Assembly: GCA_963920705.1 (NCBI GenBank)
Contig: OY987234.1
Location: 4,619,351-4,683,350, forward strand
Length of the DNA stretch: 64,000 nucleotides
Source: Odiellus spinosus
Lineage: Eukaryota > Arthropoda > Arachnida > Opiliones > Phalangiidae
Direction of reading: 5' to 3'
In this document: positions 1-12,600 of the stretch, piece by piece
Layout: each line of letters begins with the position of its first letter
How positions within the stretch are numbered: position 1 is the stretch's first letter
The notes under the pieces: generated by a model
What the model was told of the DNA's origin: nothing
The model's database searches: none
What the model saw: only the letters and a program-made list of their open reading frames with translations
Made by a program: the position numbers and the translations under genes

Positions 1-606
1 TTGATCACTTTTGTAGCATCATATAAGTAAAAAGCGTAGATAACATGCCCAACAAAGGTGTTACAGACTTTTATAGTGTGTGCGTTAAGATTTTACTACG
101 CTTTTCCAGGGTTGCCACACTGAAAAGATAATGTCAAACATTGTTATTTTGAAGGGTAATTAAATATTAATACATTTTTTTAAATGAAATGTCTCTAGGG
201 GAAGTTACATTATCATATCTCGTATAGTAAACAATAAGACCGCCTGCAAAAATCTTTATTCATTTTCAAATAAATCCTGCCTAATTGGGCCTATCTTTTC
301 ACTATTTAGTTACTATAATAATTAAGTATAACCATAATTGTAAATTTTACTAGGGGACGTTACTTAGAATCGACTCTAGTTTTATTATCAAGTAAGGAGA
401 TAGTTCTGATTGCCCTAGAAGGGAAGAAAACGTGTTTAAGTAGGGCCCAGAAAAAAAACGCTCAGGGCTTCCCCATAACACTTGAAATAACTTCTGAATA
501 AAACAAGCGTGTCGTTGTTTGGTTTCTGTAACATGCCTCTAATCATGAAGTTGGCAACCCTCCTTTTAAAATAAAAAAAACTTATTGATTTCTCATTATT
601 TTATAG

Positions 607-3600
607 ATTTTAAATGGGTCGAAGGAGATGTTTGCGAAGTTTCACTTCAAGTATACAACCCATTGCCTTTCGAATTGAGAGTTTCGCATATGGTATTTAT
701 ATCAAATAGCGCCAGGGACTAGTGGAACAAGAGAGAACATTTGAGTTAACCATATAGATCCGCTCTCACAATGACAGTACTTGCATAGGCTAAGCCCTAG
801 GACTTTTAACAATGGACACAATCTTAAAACATAAATAGTAATAACAAAATCTGACATTCTAACGACAAACTGGGTGGGGGCAAAAGTAGAACTAACAAAA
901 CCACATGCACCATCTGTATATGCTATATCAAGAATAGATTTAACGCAAGAATATGGAAGAGCTATACCTTTGTCTGCGCCTGAATCATGACCAAATTTTA
1001 TTTTAAAATGCAATATATTTTTTAGCATTAACAGCTGGGGCTCCCACCAGGTCCCTAAACTACCTAATAGTCCCTATTTTATTTCTAGGTCCCTAAAATA
1101 CCCTATGATTGTAATTTGGTCCATAAAATACTCTCTTTTCAATAATTCCAGGGAATCTCGTTCGTCTGAAATTTCACACTTTGGGTGGGTCAAAATAAAA
1201 GCTCTTCCCACAAAAGGAAGAATTCTTACGAATACCCGTAGAAATTATAATTTTCTCAAAATAATAAATCTTAGGATTTTGACGCACCCTATATTTCAAA
1301 ATGTGTTGCATTTTGTTTTTCTTGGGTCGAAATTTTTTCTATAAATGGCACTTTGAAACAAAGACAAAATAGCACTTCCCATTAAAAGGTAATTACTCTG
1401 AAATTGAGGAAGAACGATAGTAACTCAAATTTTTCCTCTTGCTTCAATAAGTCCCTGATAGTACTTTAAAAAACCTTAACAATTGTGTGACTATTGGTGC
1501 TTATGATTTTTATGACTTAATCCCTGCTTAACTTTGACCATTAAGATCAAATGTGAGCCTAAAGTACTTATCAATGCCTCCCTAACTCTCCATGATAGTA
1601 CGGGACACGAAAAATCGTCATTTGCTCCTATAAAGGGTGTTTCGAAAATGGTGGTAGGACCGAGCTACACTGGGTTATATTAAGGCGAAAATATTTTATG
1701 ACGTTTTGTCGTACGAGGCGCTGTTTAAGAGTTACGGAATGAATCATGTGCGGATGACCCCTTAACTTACATTAATAAACATATACTCTGATAAAATATG
1801 CTTAACAGTTTATAAAGCATGCGCGTTTTTAAACTACCAGCTAAATAATTAACTGTATTTTATCATTGTGTATACGTTTTTTAATGTAAGTTAAGGGGTC
1901 ATCCGCGCTTGATTCATTTCGTAACTCTTAAACGGTGCCCCGTATGACAAAACGTCATACAACAACATCTTAAAATGACCCATAGAACACACTGTAGCTC
2001 GGTCCTACCACCATTTTCGAAACACCCTGTATAGGGTGTTCCACTTGGAAAATCCTGCGTTGAAGGAGTTACTGAGTCATAGATTTTTCTAGGTGATATA
2101 TTTTCTAAATTTACGTTGCACCGAAGCTCGAAGCTTTTAATTGAGTGAGATAAGTTAGGTATTCAGCGAGACTCAAAGTTCTCCGAAATGAACCCACTGG
2201 AATTCCCTATAAGCTAAACAAATCATTTATCATCTTTCTCAAGAATTATGCCCCTTAAGGTTGTTATTAATATTTTTAGGGTCTGATGGCAAAATTAGAA
2301 CCAGCGGTGGAAAGTTTGACTAGTTCCTTTGAAAGTTTCCCCGCCTGCCTTTCTTTGCCAGCCGAATCTGGACCGTATCCCGTTAATTTGTTGGGTACAC
2401 CCAGAGCCTCAGGCGAGCTTCACATTTTAGGATATACCACGCATGTTCTGGGTGTTAAGAATAACTGCAAATTAAAGGAACTCAAAGCTATCAAGGAAAA
2501 TTCATTTATAATCGATGTTATACCCTGTTTACCGCAACTTCAACTTTCCACTTCATTACCAAAATCCAGCGTCTTTTCTAGTCTCGGGGATACAAGTCAT
2601 GTTGTGATGAATGCCGCAGTTTCCCTTTATTCGGGTGAAAGGTGAGAACCAAAAAGTATAATCCTTATTATACATGAATTGTATTAGAACATGTCAAGGC
2701 TACGTCAACAAAGCTTTTTGAAAGATTTTAACTATTTGAGCTCTTACATAAAGATGACTGTAATGAACCAGAACTATTTAAATATTCGAAGGTTATTTTT
2801 AAATGGTGGCCCATCAACTAACTCAATCGACAAAATTGGCGTCACCTGACGGCTACAAAACACTAGTTAACTGATTTGAACACTTTAGTATTGAATACTA
2901 CGCATAAGTTACACTTGTTGAACTGTTAAACAAACGCAAAAGATTTATTTGACGAGATCAGGTTCCACGTTTGACTGCCTCAATTCCTCTGAATATTCTT
3001 CAGCTTTTATCAGCTCCCATCCCTGGTCGCCGACTATAGCGCCTTCTATCCAACGTGACGTCAGACATAAAAGATAAGCCTGATGAGACACGTCTGCTTT
3101 TACTTAAGGTTATTTTTCAATTTGTGAAATGACGTCACGACGCTTAGTGGTTAAACACGGACACCAAAATGAAAGTCGGTTTCTTGATCAGTGTTACCTT
3201 GGTGATGTCCCAGGCGTACCAACCAATTGCGACGCTTGTGGGTGTAAAGATAAGTCACACCTGTTACTGACATATACTAGGCCTTGGAGTTGAGTTGGGA
3301 ACCAGTTTCATTTACTGGTTCGGCTTCAAAAGCAGACAGAACTATAATAATTATGTTTATGAAGTTGATACATGAACATATATATTAAAACCATTCCAAG
3401 CGATTTAAGTATCAGTTAGATTTTTTTTTTTTTTTTGATTAAAATTAATTGGCAGTCTCAAATTTTATAAAATTCAGTTTTTTTCCTCAAAAATCTTTGC
3501 TGTATGTAGACAAGATCAATGTTGCAATTGGGGGTGGCCTTGAGAAATATCTCGGGGAATTGGAATCTTCTCTTACCCTTCTCTGAATCGAAGAATACGT

Positions 3601-6600
3601 TATTATGGGTGGGCTGTGCATTGTTATATAGATTTTGGGTTACAAGCTCTAATTTACATTTTCTTGCAAGAGCAGCGCTGATGCTTGCCCTAAAGGTTAA
3701 TAAATTAGTGGTAAACCATTGGCTCCAAAAGTTCTACACTTTTGCCTAGTGTTACACTAAATAAAACTATGGCACCAGTGTAATTGCACGAAATGTTTTC
3801 GCATGGGGAAATTATTTACTAGTGCTACATGGGTGTATGGTAGTGTAGGCCAAAGGTTTACTATTGGGACTCGGTGGAGAAAAAAAGTGAAATCACATTG
3901 AATGGCACCATAGTCAAACCATTTAATTTTGTGGAAAGTGGAAGTGCTTGTTCTTTGGGTTACTATGGGTGACAAAGCCTCTGGAACTATGTGCCCAAAT
4001 CCCACCGTCTCAGAGTTCTGCCCCCCCCCCCCCCAAAAGTACCCTTCTAATTACATAAATTTCGAAACTCATACGATGGATTTCACCAACTTGTTTCAAA
4101 ATCAGGAACAATTGCATAAGCCAACCGAACGAGATAAGAGTTGGTGAAAACAAGAGATGGAACGAAGCTTTGATTTTGGGGATATTCGGCCACTTGGCCA
4201 AAGTTTCACTCCAGTCGAAGTTTATTTTTCGCATGATTTTTGAATCAAGAAACAAGAAATAAAAAGTATTTACACAACACAAGCAAAAGGAATTCCTGGC
4301 TTAATTTTTAATAATAAATTTTCAGGGGAGTAGATATAGAAAAATAGTACAAGTTCAATTTTATTAGAGTTCAAACTTTCAAATGAAATGGGAAACTTTG
4401 CCTTTGTGTCCTGTTATGTTCATACGTACGTGTTATATGATGTTATGTAACACTAGTAATATGATGTTATGTAACACTAGTAATATGATGTTATGTAACA
4501 CTAGTAATATGATGTTATGTAACACTAGTAATATGATGTTATGTAACACTAGTAATATGATGTTATGTAACACTAGTAATATGATGTTATGTAACGCTAG
4601 TAATATGATGTTATGTAACGCTAGTAATATGATGTTATGTAACGCTAGTAATATGACGTTATGTAACACTAGTAATATGATGTTATGTAACACTAGTAAT
4701 ATGATGTTCACAAGACTACTAATGTCGCCCTAGCATTACAGTTTGAATTGCAAATTTGTGATGTGAACATGCAAGTTACAAATTTAGACAACACAGAACA
4801 ATTCAATTTAAATAATTTAATATTTGGCTGAAGCTTTACTAGACAAAGCAGAGAATTACCACTTCGTTACATCCCTAGTGAAAACTGCTCAGGGATAAAC
4901 TGGAAAAGTCACGGAGTATATTTCAATTAGACCCCCTCTCCCCCCCCCACAAGTGGCGCTGCTGCACAAAGCACAGATATCGCGAGATTTTGTAAAAATT
5001 AATTAACGCTAGATTCCCTTACCAAAAAAAGGTTGGTCTGATCTGAAGAGGTCCTCAAGAGCACTACAAAAGTCTTGTGGAAGTCTTTGAGACGTAATGA
5101 AAGACTTCCCCAAGACCTCTTGGTAAGGGTTAGTGCGTATGGAAGTTTGTGCGCTTTGCTACATAGAGAAAACTATAATTTCAACAATAAATACCAGTTG
5201 TGCGAAAATTTGTCCCATCCCTTTTTCTGAAAATTTCAATTTCTTAGGAAAAACAGGTTCCAAGTAATAAAAATTTTATAATTAAGGCCAAAAGAAGATC
5301 CAGTAACATAAAATAAAAAAAATCCTATGTAACTAAAACTAAAGGTTGTTATCATACTTCAAGGGAGAATGCAACCTAATAACAAGTGATTTTTTATTGA
5401 TTCCTTATCGTTTAAATAGGCCTAATCCAATGATAAAAAGCTTAAAAATATTAAACTATATATAAATTTAAAACTTACCAGGAAAATAGTCTTAGCGGGA
5501 TTCATGGAGATCCTGAATTGCCTCCGTGTAAGGTCTAGAGACCAATGATTAAAGGCCCGTCGTTCACGCGAGATCTAAAAAAGGCATACAGTCGCATTGG
5601 ATTGGTCGCTATACTTTATACGTGAGGAAAACAAGATCTCCATGAATAAGTTTTAAATTTATTTCTAGTTTATAATTTGTTCTTAAGTTTTTTTCATTAG
5701 TGGGTATGGCCTATTTAAACAATAAGGAATCGATAAAAAATCACTTGTTGTTAGGTTGCATTCACCGTTTAAGAATAAAAATTCACCGGAGATCCCCACT
5801 AAAAAAATTATGCGTGAATAAAAAACACAAACCAGCAGATTGCCAGACATAAGCAATTACATGAAATAAATGCTTTTATAGTGATTAGCGTGATTAGACA
5901 GTTTGTTAAGGAATGGTGGATGACAGAATAGAGAAAATGTATTTTGGGGGTAAATAGAACTGTTTCAAACTCAAATTTCAAATCATCTTCGCGAGAAAAC
6001 ATTTGAATTTGAGTGAAATTTTCTAGCATACTGCACCCATTTCAATACATAATGTTAAAATAACATTATTATAACTAGTTGATTTATTGTATGCTTGTCG
6101 ATATCAATTTCAGTCGCGAATGTAACGTCACATTGAAGAACATTGGGAAAGAATCTGTGGAAAAAGTGGACATAACGCTACAAACTAAATTGGGGAAAGG
6201 TATATAGTATTTCAGTTGGAAATACTTCCAACTTATGAAGGTATTAATATTAATCTTAACGTTCAAACAGATGTGGAGCCTCATTTTTTCTCATGGAGCA
6301 AGGAAAATTTGGACACTCAGCTTCCTATAGAACCTGGTCAATCCGCTAGTTTCACTATTTACATTCACGCAGTCACTGGATTTGTTCAGTTACCAGGTTA
6401 GCGTTCTTGGAATGTTGATGGGTTAATAGGATACTACTGTCAGTTAATTTCCGTTAGTGAAAAAAATTCCTTACACCAGTTCGATGAAATATCCAAAAGG
6501 TGGTGTTTAAAGGAAGACTTAACACAAAATTTTAATCTTAAAACAAGAGTGGTTTTTATAAATTATTTTAAATAATATTTGAAAATAACATTTGAAATTT

Positions 6601-9600
6601 TTTAAGCTTACCACTGGACTTCTATTTTAATGTAATTTCAGGGTCGTCTCAGTTTAAGAATCAAAGGAAATAGATTGAAACAAATCAAAACTTTATTATT
6701 AACGATAACTAGGTTTTACATTCACATTTGACCATAGTTACAAGTAATTCTGATCTTTTAACTGAACTAACAAGACTAATTAACTTGTTCGCTCTCCCAA
6801 GAGTTGATTCTTCTTCCTATCTCGATGTCCAGTAAGCGAGTGATATTTTAGCGCCGATAAATGAACCTTTTATTCAGATCGAGCGAAAAAACAGTGTCAA
6901 TGTCGGGGAGATAAAATACTAGTCCACGTGGCAGGAAGTATTTTAGATGGGAAATATCATATATGGATAGGATCTGATCGAGTAGATAGGTCTGACATAA
7001 ACCTAGACCGTTATACCCTCTTCAGACGAGGCGTAATTAGCCGTGGTTTAATCAGATTTAACCAAGGTTTATCCAGCCTTCTCAGTTCAATAAACCTCGG
7101 TTGATTGTGATTAAACCACAGTTAAATCTAATTAAACCGGCTAGTTACGCCTCGTCTGAAAAGGGTATAACACCATATTTGCACAAAGCCTATTTTGGAA
7201 ATTCTAGAAAAATTGAAATTAAAAAAGAATGCGAGCAAAAAGTGACAGAAACGCTTAGCGACACATAAGTTGCATTCATAGTAGGCCACAGGCAGATGAA
7301 ACTACAATAAATCTGTTTAAAAAGATCATTTGTGAATAGATTGCTAAAAACGATTCTGAACGGTTTATTTATATCGGTTTAATTTTTTTGAATAAAATCG
7401 ATTACAGTACGAGTTTTAATATGAACTATTCTACGCCTGAAAATTTGGGCAAAATGGTGCTGAGAATGGGGTTGAAGGCCAAAACTGGGGTACAGTAGAC
7501 CTGCAAATTCGTCAAGCTGGCCAATTGAATCATAACACATTGAAAACATTCCCGATGTTCTTCTTACATATGCGTGACATTGGTTTTGCATTTCAGTGTT
7601 CTCCCATATTTAAGAGCCAAAGAAATCCGGTTTTTTAGTTAGGAAAAATCACTGTAATTAGTAAAAATAGTCAAAATTCCAACATAATTCGACCTAAATA
7701 CACTATGCCTTTGATCAAAAGTCTATCATTTTATTCCTTAAAAGTGAATAACGCCTCGTAGCTTAATGCTAGCAGCAAACAATGAGGTAAATGTACTGGC
7801 AGATTCTGATCTGAGACGCTATATTGTTTTAAATAGTGAATGGAGGAAGCGCCACTCTTTTAAGAAATTCGAGTTGGGAGGGAAGACAATATACCCAGGT
7901 GCGGCCCTCCTAGATTCCGTTCCTCTCTCCCGACTCAAAATATCGAGGAAGAGTCCAAATCACTCGAGACAGATAGGGTGATGACTTTTTTCACCATTTT
8001 TTAGTGATGGAACTATTAGTTTTACCTCATCATTTGCTGATAGCATTAAGCTACGGGGCGTTATTTACTTTTATGGAATAAAATTATAGACTTTTGCTTT
8101 GATCCACTTTCAGCTGAATTTGGGATTTTTTATTTGGTCTCTATGGTAGAATTACCGAATTTGTACCATTTCTGACAGAAATAGTTGATTTTTCCTAATT
8201 GGAAAATTTCTTATTTTATGGGCGCACATTGAAAAGTAAAACTGACGTTACACAAAAGGTAAAAAAACAACCTCAGGAATTTTTTAAATTTCGTGTGATT
8301 AAATTGGCGAGCTTGGCGGGAGATCAAGGCCCCTCAATCAAGTGAGGTTGCGTGTCTACTTTAAGAATTACATAGATCTTTCAAAGTGTTACTTAATTTT
8401 AATAAATTTGTAATTACATTTGATTGATTTTTCAGAAAACAAGATCAGTAACAAAAAAGAGAAAGTAAACAGATCAACTCCCGCAGGTTCTCCATCAATT
8501 AGTCCTAGATACCGCAAAAGATCAACAGAAGTTGTTAGTCCTGAGCCATATTCTGTTAAGGTACGGTAGTATTTATCGTTATTGTACTAGTAAAGATGTT
8601 TCTCAATGAACCGAGATTTGAGTTAATTGGAATTATTTCATATTATTTGGGTTCACACTGTTAGTATTCGTTCGGGATCCCCGACCCCCAACTCTTGTAA
8701 ACTCAGTCGGGGTTTTCCATTTTTCGGGGTTATATATTCATAATATAATTTTAAATTTTTGCGCCGACACACCTTGCTCAAATCATAAAAATAGTTCCTT
8801 CTCTCCCTTTTTCTGGGGCGACAACAGAATGAACAGAGCCCGAATAGTGAATATCTCTCTCTAAACTATACTTTTATTTGAAAATGAATAACCTGATAAC
8901 CGTAAAAAAGTACAAAAGTAATAAAATATAGGATGAAACCTTCAATTATAGGAATTTATAGGAAGGCATTGAAAAAATAGGAAGTCTGGTCACCCTGCCT
9001 TGGTGCAGGCTCCTGAAGCGTTCCTCGTTCTCGCCTTTTTTTTTTTTTTAGTTTTCGGGCGCTCAGCTATCGAGTGTGGGTTTTTGTCTGTGTCAGGAGG
9101 TTGGGTACATTTCTAACAATTGTAAATTTGTAACTAATAGTCCATAAGCTCACTAGCTGGCTTACATTATTATATAACACTAAATCTAAAAGACTAAAAC
9201 AGTAGAATTAGGATTTTTCTATTCATAATAAATACAAAGAATTTTCCATCCCCGTCCCCAACCGAACACTACACAATATTACATTTTGGGCCTCGATTTT
9301 TAGTGTAATTGCTTACTCAGAATTTGTTACACGTTCCTAACACACAAACCCGTACACTTTCAAGGAGAACACTTTTTGTAACATTATGGCAGTTGCCATC
9401 TTGATGATGCAATTGCAATTATGACTTTTTTCTTATAGATATTGTAACTGTTTAAACCTTCTTATAATTTTTAATCATAATTTAATTTTCTTTCCTAAAA
9501 TGATCAAATTTAGACGGTGGAAGCCGTGATTCAAATGCAGTACACTGGAGGACCAGGAATGCAAAGTAATTACGGGAGACAGTGCGCCGTTGCTCTAACT

Positions 9601-12600
9601 GTGGAAGTAATACCGTCTCTCGTCATCACAAAATGGGATGTTCTACCAGCTGAAATGTAAGAGCTGCTGTTCTAATCTAGTTTTGTACTCCCCATCAAAA
9701 AATCACGGTGGAAATTTCAGCGTTTTTATACCTTTTACAAAAACCAGAATCAAACTACACCAAAGTTTAATATAGAAAAAAATATATTAATGCCTAAAGG
9801 GAAACTTGGAGCTAAAAATGGAACAGCTTTTTTATCACCATGACAAAAAACTATTATTAGACACGTTTTTAGTATTTACATAATTTCTAAAATTTGATCA
9901 AGTTTGAATATAAATTCGGGCCAATCACATTATTTCAACCTTCAACAGTGTGTAGTGTCCTAACATTAAAAGAAAGGCTAGCGTTTGATGCTCAAAACCT
10001 TGGCCATCAAACGCCGCCCTATTCTTTTAATATTAGGACATTACTAGCACTGGGTCATTCCATGACAAAACGTACAAGCGTGTCCACCCTCCCATCTCAG
10101 AATTGGACCAAATTTTGTACCTGGGGTTCTTTTACGTGTAGAAACCGAATTCCGGAATATTTTTACAATCGGTCAAGCCGTTTTCGAGATACAGAGGGTC
10201 GGTGTTTCAGAAACTGGCCTTAACACCCATTTTTAAATTAGCTGTATCTCGATAAATAATTGCTCGATCACCGCGTTTCAAGAACCGAATTAAAGGTCCT
10301 GAAGTGAAGAAGAATGCTATTGAAAATTCGAAACTACTACTAGTTGGTAAAAGGGTCAAAAGTAATATTTAAATGATTGACCTTTGACCTTTTAATGAAG
10401 CCACACTTTTATTCGAGCTCTAACATTTTTTTTCGAATTCCCTGCATGTGAATTAGTCGAAAAGTATGAAATCCCAAAGTATTATTTTTAGATCTTGAGA
10501 TATTCTGATTTTAGTCAGACCCCACAAACATTATATTTATTTACATTTTAATTTTCGAAAAAGCAATTTCAATTTTCAATTCTATCGTTTGGCAATATGC
10601 AATATTTCGATGTTTGTGACTTGATCGTAATTGGTGGATCGATTTTTACCAAGTATATTTTCAGATAAGATCTTTAGTTTTTGGCCAAAACTGTTTTTCG
10701 CATGTTTCAGGTGGATACATGAAAGATATAAAATAATCTTCGAATTTCACTGAATATTCTTCAAATTTTCCTACTTCTTTTCACAAACACATTCCACAAA
10801 ATTATCGCAAGTTAGATACCCTTGCTGTATCTCGATAAATAATTGCTCGATCACCGCGTTTCAAGAACCGAATTAAAGGTCCTGAAGTGAAGAAGAATGC
10901 TATTGAAAATTCGAAACTACTACTAGTTGGTAAAAGGGTCAAAAGTAATATTTAAATGATTGACCTTTGACCTTTTAATGAAGCCACACTTTTATTCGAG
11001 CTCTAACATTTTTTTTCGAATTCCCTGCATGTGAATTAGTCGAAAAGTATGAAATCCCAAAGTATTATTTTTAGATCTTGAGATATTCTGATTTTAGTCA
11101 GACCCCACAAACATTATATTTATTTACATTTTAATTTTCGAAAAAGCAATTTCAATTTTCAATTCTATCGTTTGGCAATATGCAATATTTCGATGTTTGT
11201 GACTTGATCGTAATTGGTGGATCGATTTTTACCAAGTATATTTTCAGATAAGATCTTTAGTTTTTGGCCAAAACTGTTTTTCGCATGTTTCAGGTGGATA
11301 CATGAAAGATATAAAATAATCTTCGAATTTCACTGAATATTCTTCAAATTTTCCTACTTCTTTTCACAAACACATTCCACAAAATTATCGCAAGTTAGAT
11401 ACCCTCTCTTATCCTCAGCGTAACTTTCTTTAAGATGGCGAGAAATATTAAATATTTGCATATCATCTAAAACTGAAAGGGTGGTTGCTTTTATTTGAGT
11501 TGTACTTCCAGGGATAGATTTATGAAATCTTTGGGTTCCATTTATAGCAGAAGCCGATGAAACCCTCCTTTGAAGTCTACTACTCTAATGTTCGCTATAT
11601 CGTGCCTCTCTGTATGGGTAAAATTCCCAATTTTACGAGGTTGGAGGGGGTCCTACTTCATACCCCCTGTCTACGGAAAATTGGAAATTCTCTCTCTCCA
11701 CAAACGACCACGTTTTTTTGACGAACTCCAAGGCTGATAGAGATATTAGCTCGACGAACTCCCGCTCCGAAAATATCTACCGTTAGGAGGCGTACGAATC
11801 ACGCTTTTTGAAACTAACCCATACAGAGAGGGGTAGACAAGACCCGGGAGTAATAGACTTCAAAGGAGGGTTTCATCGGCTTCTGTTAATAGTAATTGCC
11901 TTTAAAAATCGGTTGAGCCAGAAATCACCAGATGTTTTAACTTAGGTATGAGAAAAATAAAGAAAATATATTTTCTTGAATGCATCCTTGCAAAAATTAT
12001 ACATGGCTATCGGAGTGAGAATCTGTTCAGCAGTTCGATGCTGCAAACTTGTTTTGGCTGTTTTTCATATCACTGTACCGCCGATGCCATCACAAGGACC
12101 TTAACCATGTGAAGTAGCAAAAAAGTGACATTCACAATCAATGTAAAAATCATTCTGGTGATGACATAAATTAAGAAAATTGTATTTATTTTATATTTGC
12201 CTAAATTTTTGCACAACCGCTTTTTAAAAGCAATTTCTATTAATGGAACCCAAAGATTTCATAAATCTATCCCTGAAAGTACAACTCAAATAAAAGCAAC
12301 CACCCTTTCAGTTTTAGATGATATGCAAATATTTAATATTTCTCGCCATCTTAAAGAAAGTTACGCTGAGGATAAGAGAGGGTATCTAACTTGCGATAAT
12401 TTTGTGGAATGTGTTTGTGAAAAGAAGTAGGAAAATTTGAAGAATATTCAGTGAAATTCGAAGATTATTTTATATCTTTCATGTATCCACCTGAAACATG
12501 CGAAAAACAGTTTTGGCCAAAAACTAAAGATCAATGGTGGGTCTTATCTGAAAATATACTTGGTAAAAATCGATCCACCAATTACGATCAAGTCACAAAC

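Noticed and set aside
4383..4733. Open frames of NMMLCNTS and LHNIILLV repeats
   Set aside because: Artefact of the 24-bp minisatellite; both strands open and no gene context.
6643..6672. Candidate TRAPPC9 exon after TTTCAG at 6642
   Set aside because: The frame reaches a stop after ten codons, whereas exon 6271-6396 joins directly and in frame to 8436-8560.
7379..7591. 70-residue minus-strand ORF in a TRAPPC9 intron
   Set aside because: No recognised family, no splice or start context, and surrounded by MITE sequence. It may be an element remnant but cannot be supported.
9894..10223. 109-residue ORF sharing 54 residues with a minus-strand ORF at 12989-13198
   Set aside because: The shared peptide only reflects the two arms of the fold-back element; no domain is recognised.
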